The notes under the pieces: generated by a model
The model's input: only the letters and a program-made list of their open reading frames with translations
Told to the model about the DNA's origin: nothing
Databases searched by the model: none
Shown here: positions 19,975 to 30,750 of the stretch, one piece after another
Position numbering within the stretch: position 1 is the first letter of the stretch
How the letters are laid out: every line of letters starts with the position of its first letter
From: Typha latifolia
Lineage: Eukaryota > Streptophyta > Magnoliopsida > Poales > Typhaceae
DNA: 64,000 nt
Direction of reading: 5' to 3'
Assembly (NCBI GenBank): GCA_019914945.1
Contig: CM034099.1
Span: 19,060,704-19,124,703 of the forward strand
Made by a program: the position numbers and the translations under genes

Positions 19975-20044
<70 letters not shown>
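19974..20044. repeat. (TA)n(CA)n(TA)n compound microsatellite
   Basis: TA units flank a central CA tract of about 11 units, about 55 bp downstream of the CEP stop codon, so it may lie in that gene's 3' UTR. Confidence 0.9.
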
Positions 20045-20100
20045 GAGAATCCAGAAAAATGCATATAAGAGGAGTTTGATGAACACCTAATGAAGCTATC

Positions 20101-20382
20101 CTACTGTTTTTCACCAGCAACCCTCTTTCCAAGTCTATGGCCTACCCCAGGGCTATGTCCAGGAGTACTTGGTCGAGTGTCATCAGTAGGCACCACTGGC
20201 GTATGCCACTCATGCTTCTCTGTTGTGTGTGAGTTCACGAGGTGCTCCTTGCTTCCCCTGCCCTTATGCTTCTCTGCCATCACGTACGTTGCTTCAGATG
20301 TTACTACTTGTCTAGCAATGATCAGACCAACAAGAACAACATAAGCAATCTTAATGTATGAAGGCTTAGCTCCAGCCGCCAT
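20101..20382 (-). CDS. CEP-type secreted signalling peptide precursor
   Basis: Small intronless gene, 93 residues. The start MAAGAKPSYIKIAYVVLVGL gives an N-terminal signal peptide (hydrophobic core about residues 11-22); an in-frame upstream frame continues only into the (GA)n leader. After a variable, charged middle comes DTRPSTPGHSPGVGH (about residues 67-81), which fits the C-terminally encoded peptide (CEP) consensus DxRPTxPGxSPGVGH, with Thr in the usually aromatic second position and Ser in place of the first Thr. Members are cleaved to a hydroxyprolyl 15-mer sensed by CEPR receptor kinases and act in systemic nitrogen signalling and root growth (family knowledge). There is one CEP unit, with a 12-residue tail RLGKRVAGEKQ after it. 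A TATA box lies at 20491-20500. Confidence 0.9.
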   Translation of the reverse strand: MAAGAKPSYIKIAYVVLVGLIIARQVVTSEATYVMAEKHKGRGSKEHLVNSHTTEKHEWHTPVVPTDDTRPSTPGHSPGVGHRLGKRVAGEKQ

Positions 20383-20393
20383 CACAGAGATAA

Positions 20394-20396
<3 letters not shown>

Positions 20397-20440
<44 letters not shown>
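20397..20440. repeat. (GA)22 in CEP 5' UTR
   Basis: Reads as (TC)n in the mRNA leader, 15 nt upstream of the CEP start codon; a pyrimidine-rich leader. Confidence 0.92.
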
Positions 20441-20443
<3 letters not shown>

Positions 20444-20490
20444 GAGGAGGAGGAGAAGAAAGACACATTTTTGTTCACTCTTCTACTGAG

Positions 20491-20500
20491 CTATTTATAG
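20491..20500 (-). promoter_or_regulatory. TATA box of the CEP gene
   Basis: CTATAAATAG on the minus strand, 109 bp upstream of the ATG; predicts a start of transcription near 20465. Confidence 0.65.
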
Positions 20501-21547
20501 TGATGGCAAAAGTAATCAGAATGTGTCCTGACAACTTTTTACTTGTAGAATGCAAGAGAAATTTGAAACCCAACAAAGCCTGCTCGAAGTAGACAATTGA
20601 AATTTCTCTTGCATTGTATACATAAATGTATTAGCTTTATAGTGGTCGGGAGAGTAATCTAAACTGCGCTATTCATCTAAAGTGATGCTCAGGAGAACCA
20701 CTTCTTGCTAATTAAAGAAAGAGACTTATAGTTTATTATTCTTTTCAGACCGATAGTTTATTATTCTTTTTCTCCTTTAAATCTAAAGAGAGCCCAAAGT
20801 GAGTGCATCAATGTTTGCTTCTTCTTTTTTTTTTTTACTTTTACCGCTTAACGACTCGTCTTCTCCATAAAAAAACGAGCTTTTTTTTTACAAGCCAGTT
20901 GGATCCCCAGAAGTATTGTCTGTAAATGCCTACAGAGATCCACTGCTTGATGTCCCCATATTCTACGGATCCAGGCTGAGTATGGTGGGCCTTTAAAGTT
21001 GAGGTGATCAATGGCTCCTATTAACTCCCCGAGATCTTTCCAATATAGTCCACAGACAAATAACAAATGTTATTAATCACATTACCTCCCTCAATATATT
21101 CACTAACTTCCAGTGAAACTTTTTCAGACTATTTTATTAGCACGCAGAGGTTAGCTTGATGTCTACGTGATTACAATGGAAAAGGATCTCACAGTTTCCT
21201 CCTTGCCTTACATGGCTACCTGAAGACCAACCTTTATTCTCAACTTCACTAGTGCATCCATTGACTAGTGCAAGATTCCTCTGCAATTGTTTGTCCACTT
21301 AGCTTAAATTAGTAATATTTGGATGGTTGAATGCCAGTTTCTACTTCTAAATCTAGAAAAGAGATTTTTGATCGATAGCACTAAGGCATTGCTCCTCCCA
21401 TTGGCCCAGTGTTTAAGAAAGCAAAGTGTTGTCATAGCTTAAAAGAAGACGATACAAGACATTGGATGTATACTAATTGGGATGCAAGTGGATTGTTTCG
21501 ATTGCATTCTGCTACTAGCTAGCCCATGAGACAAGCAATTATTTTTT

Positions 21548-21950
21548 TCAGTTTCGGATAGTTGTACAAGTAGCTGGTGGATAAAGTTCATAAGATTATT
21601 ATATTGGGTGACATAACAAGTATTAGAGAATTAAGCATGAGAAAGTCAATACGTTCACCCTTAGAAGTAGAATGTTCTTAAGGATCAATCACCACGATCG
21701 CGTTCGGTGAGCGGCCATTAAAAAGTCAAATGTGTAATATCATGTCTTTCAATTTTGGATAGTGGTACAATTAACTGGTTGATAAGTTCATGAATATATC
21801 ATATTGGGCAACATAACAAGTATTAAAAGAACGAAGAATGAGAAAGTCAATAATTTCAATCTTAGTAGAATGCTCTTAGAGTTGAACAACCACAATCGCG
21901 TTGAATTTACACTTGGTCGTCACAGTGAGCTGCCAATTAAAAGTCAACAG
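21548..21950. repeat. Diverged tandem duplication, two units of about 200 bp
   Basis: Unit 1 about 21548-21740, unit 2 about 21747-21950. Shared words in the same order include ACATAACAAGTATTA, ATGAGAAAGTCAATA, AATCGCGTT or GATCGCGTT, and AAAAGTCAA. Unit 2 has about 20 extra bases near 21905. No open frame accounts for it. Confidence 0.8.
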
Positions 21951-22259
21951 GTGACAGCCATGGTGGCTTGTCAAAGGAGATAACATGATAAATCATTCAA
22001 ACTAGATAATGGTAAGCTTTGTGTTTGAACTGCAGGTATGAGTACCTGTCTTGATTGTTAGGTGGCCTGCACGCTCTGAACTAGTTTGATACGTAAGAAT
22101 TACTTTTAAATGTAGCATATCCAATAGCTAATGATTTTACTTCGTACTATGCTTCTATTTGTCTTTTGTCAGTGAAACATGAATAAATTGAAAAGTATAA
22201 AACTTATAGCTAAATTGATATCAGCAATGATCGTAAATTTACAATCTGACATTAGATGG

Positions 22260-22289
22260 AAACAAACAAACAAACAAACAAACAAACAA
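22260..22289. repeat. (AAAC)n microsatellite
   Basis: Seven tetranucleotide units. Confidence 0.9.
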
Positions 22290-22600
22290 GAAGGCCACGA
22301 TCTAATTTCCGCATCCATGCAAATATCAAAATTATGTTCTTGACATCCTAGTAGAAAATAAGCCTGATTCTTTCACTCCCTAAAATCTATTCATACAGCG
22401 AGATTCTTGAAAGACAAATGACATCCTGTTTCTAGGTTCTCTAACGTACTACTTGTACACTGCTGAACTTTAGTTCATGTGATCCTCGGCAGAATGCAAC
22501 TCTGCCCCTGAAATCTGATATCATTTTATAGAACTGAAGATACTGCAAGGGGTCCATACTACAATAAATTGCTGCTATGCCGAAGATCTTTTCACAACCG

Positions 22601-22601
<1 letters not shown>

Positions 22602-22647
<46 letters not shown>
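22602..22647. repeat. (GA)n microsatellite
   Basis: About 23 GA units. Confidence 0.92.
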
Positions 22648-22650
<3 letters not shown>

Positions 22651-23077
22651 ACTCAGCTTATTTCGTATAAACATCATTGAGAATTACACTGTATTTAATG
22701 AAGATATGAAAGAATAGCAGGACAGCTTACGAGTCAAGCAGACTCTATATAGAACATCTTGAAAAGTAGCTTGAATCGTTAGTTCTATCCCGGATGAATG
22801 AGCTACCTCTATTTACAGGTTATGCATTTATTGCTTATTGTCTCATTGTACAACTGATTACTACTTGCCCAACTAAACAGGTAAAGCTACAGGGCTCCTG
22901 GAGATCCATCAACGTTTAGTAGGCAATTTTAGATGTGGTGATCTTTGCTCACGGAGCCTTCTCTCATTAGATAATATCACGGCAAGCCTGCAAGAAATTC
23001 AAAAAGAAACCAAAGTATTAACCCATATTCTTTCTAAAAATACATGCACTTTTCAATGATAAACCAATAAACAAAAT

Positions 23078-25420
23078 TTATTCTTTCAACCTCCTAAGAG
23101 CATCTTCATTTGTCCCTTCTCCATTCCCCACTGGTTCAAAAACACCCTTCTCCAGATTTACCCTCGAAACTGGTTTCTTCAACAACCTTTCACCTACCTC
23201 CACAAGGTCCTCCAAGTTTTCCTTTGTAGAAGAATCAACAGATGATACAGTGCCAATTAAAGTGTCATCCTGAATTTGCATGCAAACGGTTAACCAGGAA
23301 CTCCAATGTCTAAAATAGGACCTCACTTAAAGATTCAATATGTTGTGCAATAATCCACTTGCTTAGTTTTTATTGCATTCTAAAACAAATTGCTCCTTAT
23401 CTCCAGTTACCACCAGTTTGTTGACAATATATATGCATATACACACCTGTATTCGGAGATAATTCGATTCTGAACGAAGAGCTTGAAAGACCACAGAAAT
23501 GTGTATATCAACCATATCAGCACTTGATTGCATGAAAACATCTACTAAAGGAGTTGATCCGCCATTAAGAAGCCACCCCAAAACACCCCACTTGCTTGCA
23601 TATGTAGCAGTATACCTTCCTTCAACCTTGGCTGAACCCGTACCTAATGATATAAGTAGAAACTTGCGGTAGTCCATAGGCTTGTATGGAAAGTAATCTG
23701 GGTTCCCTTTGTACAATTCCTTAGTCACATCACCAATTGCAATCAATGCCTGCAAATCCATATACGAGAGTTAAAGCTGATGAGATATGTTAATTCTTAG
23801 TCAATGTTTCAATAAGGGCTAATAGGCTATACAGGATTGTTAGCAGCCACTCCCCCATCAATGAGGTCGAATTCCCTTACATTGCCTCCAGAATCCTTTG
23901 TTTCAAAGTAATGGGCTGGGAGGTATGTAGGAGCTGCAGTTGTGGCAATACAGATGTCAGAGAGTTTGGCATCTAAAGACTTCTTCCTCTTCACCTGCAA
24001 ATATTTCAGTTGCATGTGTTAACAACAAAGCCTTCTGAGAAAGGTCTGAGATGTAGTTCATTTTATTTTTTATTTTTTTATCTCTAATATGTTCACCTAA
24101 CATGCAAACTGAGTAGGAAACCATGTGCACTATGTCTACCATTCAATTCCTTTTCCTGATTGAAGTGGGTCATGTGATGTGATTATCATTTGTCAAGAGT
24201 AAGTGAAAATAAAGAAGAGAAGCAATTCTAGTAGAAGTTATAGATTCAATTCGGCAGAGGACAGACCAATTTCGTAACCACTTTTGCCAATTATTGGTTC
24301 CATATCTAGAAGATGTAACTAAAGAAATTGGTATGCATTTGTGGGAACAGAACTTTTGGAACATTCTATTGGCCATCAGAAATAGGAAAGTTGTGCAATT
24401 TCAAATGATCCACATTTGGTATCACTTTGAACTGATAGATATGTACTTCACAATTAGTGAATATTAAGGTAACACTTAATAGTTTATCAAATCTATAAAT
24501 CAAATAGCCTTCTCCATCATCTGCTTCTATCACTAAAACTAACAGAAATTCAGTCTAAGCTATTAGCTTTTTTCTTTTCTCTCTGTAAAACCAAATAAGA
24601 AGATAATCTAGAGATGAGATTGTTCTGGAGTGAAGAAGAATATCACCTCATAGCTGGAGAATATTGTAGGGTGCATCTGTTTGATGTCAAAAGTTGGAAT
24701 AATCACATTTGTCAAGGTTTCATGCAACCGAATACTTCCTAATTTCTCCTTAATAAGAGAATGCAGATATTCTCCACTGTACTTGGGTCCAAATAGAGCT
24801 CTAATTACCCTTCTAACCGGAGCCCATACGCCTCTGAAATTTGGAAAGAAAAGAGAATGTTTAGAAAAACTAACAAGAATGACGTAAATTTCTGTAAACC
24901 ATGAAAAGTACTTAATGTAGACATGTTCTGATTGGTATTGTTGAATTTTACCCATATTGTGGGAAAATCCTTGGGCTGTGTTCAAGGTAGAAAGATTTTA
25001 TGTCTTTAGCTGCAAAGAGAGGCCGGTTGAACTCATCAGGTGCAGCTAACATTGCTGTTACAAGGCCGCCAGTGCTTGTTCCTGCAATTACATCAAAATA
25101 GTCTGCAATCCTTGCATCCTCGCCATCAAGTTTCTGAACAAATGAAAACATATTTTTTTACTTGAGCACCAAATTACAACTATATCAATAAAGTAAACTC
25201 ATATAATGCAGTCCTTATGCCATACTTTTCAAACAAAAAAGAAAGAAAATTTTTTTCTTCAAACAAAATAAATCTGTACCTGAAGTTCCGACTCCAGGAA
25301 GCTGAGGATAGTAGCAGGGATGATTCCCCTAATACCTCCTCCATCGATGCTTAGAATGGTAATTAGGTTCCCATAAGTTGGAGCTTGTATATGATTGATG
25401 TTTGATTTTGAGTTTTCCAT
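23078..25420 (-). CDS. Patatin-like lipid acyl hydrolase (PLP2 type)
   Basis: Hydrolyses acyl groups from membrane phospho- and galactolipids with a Ser-Asp dyad. Exons: 25420-25280, 25133-24952, 24833-24647, 23994-23833, 23749-23447, 23269-23078; 1167 nt, 388 residues, usual size. Glycine-rich oxyanion loop DGGGIRG at about residues 26-32, nucleophile in GTSTGG (exon 2), dyad Asp in [11 protein letters not shown] (end of exon 4). The start [18 protein letters not shown] matches cytosolic PLP2-type proteins. In-frame codons upstream to 25501 encode a signal-peptide-like hydrophobic stretch but contain no ATG and are preceded by TAG, so they are left out. A TATA box at 25530-25539 fits a short leader. 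Such genes are often stress- or wound-induced (family knowledge). Confidence 0.95.
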
Positions 25421-25529
25421 GAGGATAGATGGAACTGGTATGGTGATGACGAAGCTACTCAACGAGAATAACAAAAGTACAAGTCTTATGATATGAAGCA
25501 ACTATGGATTAAATTCTAGGACCTGTCAT

Positions 25530-25539
25530 CTTTTATAAG
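25530..25539 (-). promoter_or_regulatory. TATA box of the patatin-like gene
   Basis: CTTATAAAAG type sequence on the minus strand, about 110 bp before the ATG. Confidence 0.6.
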
Positions 25540-25540
25540 A

Positions 25541-28443
25541 GATAAGGTCCTTGGTCGTCCTCTTGAAACTCGGTCCAAGTAAACCAAAGAGTTCAATCAA
25601 AACTTCCTTTTTTGAGATTTCGTTGAAGTTTCGCCGAAGCATTTGGTGGACGCCGCCGTTTGTCTTATGAATTAATCATATCTGCATCCCAAATGCTATT
25701 TATTATATACCTAGACTAGTAGGCAGGAGGCCATAGATTGGAAGTTAGGTGGCTTGAATTAACTCTATTTAGAATTTTCAAATGCTATTATATCACAAGT
25801 CCAAGGAAATACAGGTAGATGATGAGATAATTTGATTCTTCTAGCTATTAGACTCTTCGAAATATCTATCGCAATCATCACAATCCAGGTACATTATCAT
25901 AATGTGTCAATTTCCGCATACACTTGCCACACTGTAGGTAGTAGCATTCACATGTGGGAATCAAGTTATATGTCAAACGAAAGAATCAATTTACATGTGT
26001 GGATTTGATATTACAAGTGACCTGCACAAATTATTTAGGGATAATCATCAACACACAAGTATGCAATTGGATGCCACCTATCTGTGCATTAAATAATACA
26101 AATTTACAAAGTTGCATTGACATATTGCACTCCATTGGGGAACCTATCTACTGTAACACTTGTAAGGCGGTTGGTTTGGTAATTGAGTAGTTCAATAGTA
26201 ATAAGATGGTCCTTTAAAGCTCCCATACCAGTAAGGACCTTCTATAAAATTAATTGGAAGGACACTGAAAATTCATAGCTGATTATTTCTCTGTTTAATT
26301 TGGATTGGTTATATACAATTCGAATACCGACAGCTCAAGAATGACTAATAGAAGTACTGTGTTATAATAACATTACTAGCAAGAACAAGAGAAGAAAAAT
26401 TCAAAATAAAGCATCGGATTGTTTATGTTTAAAAATCTAGGTAATAGATATTAAATTGTTGAATTTAAAACTTAAAATTATATGTGTTTAAAATTCTAGG
26501 AAGTACCGAAATACATATCGATTTGTTGCTTTATGGCTTAACATTCAGGAGAGAACTCACAAAAATGTGCTTCCATGAACATTTCTATTGTCACCAACTA
26601 CATCAAGCAATCTCATATATCTCCTCAAGTAGGTCAGAATTACCATGATTACAGTTGGTTGGTTCTCTTATCATCCTTAAAATTCTAAGACACACAAAAT
26701 CATTGGCCATAGTGAACTCTGTCACCTCGTGAGCATCCTAACCTTTGGGAAATCTCAATAACATCAAATAAAAATATAGGACCTAAAACTGTTAGATACT
26801 TAAGCACCTTCAATGCCTTAAAAGATGCATGGAAGAGCAAGCATAGAAGATCACTGTTAAAGAGGATTGATTTAGTCACACAGCTGAGCATGTAATTTTC
26901 ACACTAAGATGGTAGATGATGTCAACATGCAAGTGTATCTAATGCAGCTAATTACCTTCAAATATAACAGCAAAAATATAAGCATAATTACCAATATCCT
27001 TTTTCCAATTACAGCAGGAGAGTATCTATCTTCTTCATGGAAAAAAGGGTGGAAGTAAAGAAATATTTGATTCATTGAATGCCTATCATGCTCTGCAGGA
27101 TCAAACCATTTTGATTGGTCATACATCATCACTCAGTGCTAGTACTACTGTACAGAAGGTATCAAACATTACAAGAACAATACAAGAATAAAAAGATAAC
27201 TAGGTCCAACTGAATACGTAGCAATACAAAAGCTAATCTCTGTCTTAAAGTTAGAAGTTTTGTACCTAAATGGAGAAGGACAGCATGGTTACTTGAGTTG
27301 GTGCCAAGCCAATTCCTTATTTGCAGTCAGACCGATGTAACCGGATCTTCTTAAACAGCACCTTGTAGCAACAGGAGAACAAATTGCAATTTTGACGGCT
27401 CATGGATGTTATTTTTGCAGAGACACCACCATGCTGTACCCAAATCTTGAGGACGTTTATTCAAAGCTGACAATAGAGAATAGTTTTGTACTATTGCATC
27501 TATTTACCTAAAAGTAATTTGACCCAAAGGTCTGAATATTTAATTTTGATCATGGTTCCTATATTAGAGATAATCCAAGCACTTACATTCAAAGTGAACC
27601 TCAAATGGTGTCATATAATTGACACTTGCACTACCTATACAAAAAATTTATGTGCCTAACTGACCTATACAATTTCTGATACTGAGCAAGAAAAATTAAT
27701 TCTAATGTAAAACAGGACACTCACCGTGTCCTAAAAATAAACAAGTTTTAGTGACCAGAGTATTAGTTGCTCTAGAATTGATTAGAGAGCAGATTCCGGC
27801 ATGGCAAATAGACATAGTTGCACCTCCAGAAAATACCAGGTCTGATAGCTAAAATAGCATATAACCAAAACACTCTATGGAGCAACCAAGTCACTATAAC
27901 ATCCAAATAATGAATAAGCTTCGCATATGGGAGAAGAGAAGCACAACCATATCTGGTTAGCAGTCATAAGATAAGCAATCAGAGGACAAGAACCATTGTC
28001 ATAAATGCCACACAATGAAATGGTGGCAGTAAGAGCCAAATCGGCCGTAGACTCGAAACATATGTGAATTGCAATCTGACTCAAAGTGATGAAGATCAAT
28101 AGACCAACAAACACACCCAAGAACGTGAAGAAATATACTTATATGGAAGAAGCTGTGGCATGCAGTACGCTACCAAACAGACCCCGACAAAAAGAAAGAA
28201 AAAAATATACGGGAGTTCTAAGGTTGGAAAATGAACGATCTATAATACATGCTCCTAAATTTACGTACTTTCAAATATGAGAAAGGAGAAACTCTAGATT
28301 TCACCCAGTTTTAGTTTGTAAGATCTCCAAAGAGAACTAAACTAGTAATCTAATCATGCATTGAGAACAATTAAAACTGGAATTTAGAATGATGCCAATC
28401 CAAGGCACCACATCCATTGCTCAGACTTCAGATTTACCCAATC
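25541..28443. other. Intergenic patatin/CXE-1
   Basis: 2.9 kb with no gene I can support. Short open frames on the minus strand at about 26700-26891, 26899-27129 and 27875-28120 encode no recognisable domain. The right end must include the CXE-1 3' UTR. Confidence 0.5.
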
Positions 28444-29379
28444 CTAGCAGTTCAAAAAGGTGGCAATGACCTTATCTTGAGCCACAGCCTCGTCACAAGT
28501 AGAATTGAACAGATGAAAAGCATGGCCTTGCGCAGCAGCTTCCCACATCTCCACCTCCCCATTCCATCCACTCTCCTTCAACTTCCAGTAGTACTCCCTC
28601 CCCTTATCCCGCAACACATCCTTTCCCCCAACGCACACAAGAACCCTACTACAACCCAACCCAACCAAATCCGGCGCGGCTTCTGCCGTCGGATTGATCA
28701 CCGGATCGTCCAACCCCTTCCCCGGCGCGCACGCCTTCCACAAGCTCGCCAATCCGGTGCTCATTGTAGGATTAAACTCCTCCGACTCCACCTTCTTGCT
28801 TCCCAAGAAGTAGGGATGGATCAATACCAATCCATAGACCTCGACGCCTTCGGCACCGGCGCGCATCGCCATGTGGTGGGCTATGTTGGCGCCGGCGCTC
28901 TCTCCGGCTACAAATAAGCGATCGAAGTCAGCGTGGTCGGCCAACCACGCTTCTGACCCGCCCTTGGCGTGAGAGGCCACCCATCGGAGGGCTACCCATG
29001 AGTCGTCGTGAGGAATCGGCACCGGGTGCTCTGGCGCGAGCCGGTACTCGACCGAGACGCTGACGACATTGGCTTTGGATACAAGCGAGTTGAGGTAGTT
29101 GTGCATGCAGGAATCGAACGCGGAACCAAGGCAGAATCCGCCACCGTGATAGTAGACGAGGACGGGAAGTTTTCTATTGGAGTCGGCGACGATCTTGGGG
29201 AGGTAGAGACGTGCCCTAATGCCGAGTTCGGGAGAGATGGTCACATCCTTGGATGAGACGCCGGAGACGGGGTCGGTTGACGGCGGGGTGATGTCGGTGG
29301 GGAGGAAGCGGTCGGCGCGGCCGCTCTTGTAGATGCGGATTACCGAATCGTGGATGATTCCGTCCGCGTTGGGATCCAT
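28444..29379 (-). CDS. Carboxylesterase CXE-1
   Basis: Intronless plant carboxylesterase of the HSL/GID1-like alpha/beta hydrolase class (CXE), 311 residues. Hydrolyses small acyl or aryl esters; some relatives act as tuliposide-converting enzymes or dehydratases, so the substrate is open. Start MDPNADG is shared by all paralogues here. Oxyanion motif HGGG at 78-81, nucleophile Ser161 in GESAG, acid Asp254 in GGKDVLRDKG, His286 in AQGHAFH: the triad is complete. No signal peptide, so cytosolic. The N-terminal RIYKSGR and SSKDV segments are typical of the class. Closest paralogue in the window is CXE-2. It has a separate upstream MPKAL leader (see next entry). Confidence 0.96.
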   Translation of the reverse strand: MDPNADGIIHDSVIRIYKSGRADRFLPTDITPPSTDPVSGVSSKDVTISPELGIRARLYLPKIVADSNRKLPVLVYYHGGGFCLGSAFDSCMHNYLNSLVSKANVVSVSVEYRLAPEHPVPIPHDDSWVALRWVASHAKGGSEAWLADHADFDRLFVAGESAGANIAHHMAMRAGAEGVEVYGLVLIHPYFLGSKKVESEEFNPTMSTGLASLWKACAPGKGLDDPVINPTAEAAPDLVGLGCSRVLVCVGGKDVLRDKGREYYWKLKESGWNGEVEMWEAAAQGHAFHLFNSTCDEAVAQDKVIATFLNC

Positions 29380-29576
29380 TGCTAGCTAGGAGAGGTCTTG
29401 CTAGAAGAAAAGGGAAGAGAGGAGGAAGGAGGGAGGAGGACGTGGCCTTGGTAACTGGTAAGGTAAGAGATTTTGGTGACCGGAGACTTACGGCGAAGAC
29501 CATGTGATCTAATGCTTTTGGCATTTGTATATCATTAGTAACACTGTAAAAGATTAGGTGCCACCTGGCTTATATT
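29380..29576 (-). promoter_or_regulatory. CXE-1 leader with upstream ATG and possible 5' UTR intron
   Basis: TATA-like AATATAAGCC at about 29567-29576, then an upstream ATG at 29524 (MPKALDHMVF) in a different frame from CXE-1. A perfect donor GTAAGT follows near 29491, and a TTCTTCTAG acceptor lies just before the CXE-1 ATG, so a short 5' UTR intron of about 85 nt is possible. Spliced, the upstream frame would stop after about 15 codons. Inference from sequence only. Confidence 0.4.
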
Positions 29577-30750
29577 GGCATTGAGACTTGAGAGCTGAGA
29601 TAAGAACGATTAGTTCAATGTAGCACCAATTCTCTGGTGTCCTTAGCTTCCAGTCGCACTTGTTTGGATTTTCCAAAATGCAGCGGCATCGTGTTCCAAC
29701 TTATATATATAAGATTTGGTAGTGGGCTAAGATTAAGGATTTATTGGGGCTAATTAAGCTTGGATATAGTTAGTCATTCGGGATAATTATTTGTCTGGCG
29801 TAACATTTTTTAAGTGATGGATGAGTATAATGTGCATAGTCAATTCCTCTGTCTGTTGGGCACCACATTCGGGCTCAAGTCACGTCAGGCGGACAAGTCC
29901 ATATCCGACTTACTGGCTTGGATCGGATTGGCCCAGGCCCAATACCAAGCTTAATTCCAAATCTGCGAGAGAGAAAAGGGGATGGTAGGACTACTCGGGA
30001 ACTGGCCTGGCCCATTAATGAGGAATAGAATTGTAGTACATGATACAGTACTAGTAGCTATTAGTTACTTTAATTAATGAGCCTGCCCTCTGATCATGAA
30101 GGTTGTACCTGCTCTTCCTGATGACATGCAAATTTAGAGGTTGACTGTTGGTATTATCAATCCATAGTAGACGATATGAGTTTGAATCTCTCGCGAATGT
30201 TAAGGTAAAGTTTGGTAAATTATTTGTAAGGCACTAGATGAATATGATTTAAATTCTGATATGTTTCACAAAGTTTTGCATATTTATTTGAAAAATTAGC
30301 TAGCCAGATAATAAATAATCTATTTTTTTTCCTTAAAATGCAGCCGGTATAGCTGGAAGGTACCCTCATTAGATGACATTACTGTTTAGATCATTGGAAA
30401 CAAAACCTAGATTAGTTAAACTTCCATCAGATGCCCACCTCAACATTCGCACTTTCGTTTCCAGAAAACACACTTACAACAGCTCTTGTTTCAAAAGGTG
30501 AACAGGTTTACATGAGCACTGAAACTTTTCAGATGGAAAAGAGCACGTGTACCTATTTCCTTCAGCTCTCGATTTAATGAGTCAAAATATCCATAAAAGA
30601 AGAAAAAAAAAAAAGAAGCAGCAGTCATAGGCATTATATATTTAATACATGGAGAATAAAACTCTCAAGATATTAGATATCCAAACTGCACAAGATCAGC
30701 AAATATATCCATGTTTGGTTTATTCCAACTAAATAGCCAGCCTGAGATCG
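29577..30750. other. Intergenic CXE-1/CXE-2
   Basis: No gene seen. AT-rich with short homopolymers; the right end should hold the CXE-2 3' UTR. Confidence 0.6.

Larger units (their letters stand above)
17609..20100. other. RBP45 promoter and intergenic region
   Basis: 17609-17750 is the probable RBP45 5' UTR (CT-rich on the minus strand). Beyond it the DNA is AT-rich without a recognisable gene. At 18375-18392 there is a perfect 6-bp inverted repeat, ATACGG and CCGTAT with a 6-nt loop. Confidence 0.6.
20501..23077. other. Intergenic CEP/patatin
   Basis: No gene recognised. Contains a diverged tandem duplication and two microsatellites (separate entries). The right end should hold the patatin 3' UTR. 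Confidence 0.6.

Noticed and set aside
30150..30200. GAGTTTGAATCTC resembling a tRNA B-box
   Set aside because: No matching A-box at the right distance; AT-rich background makes this likely chance.
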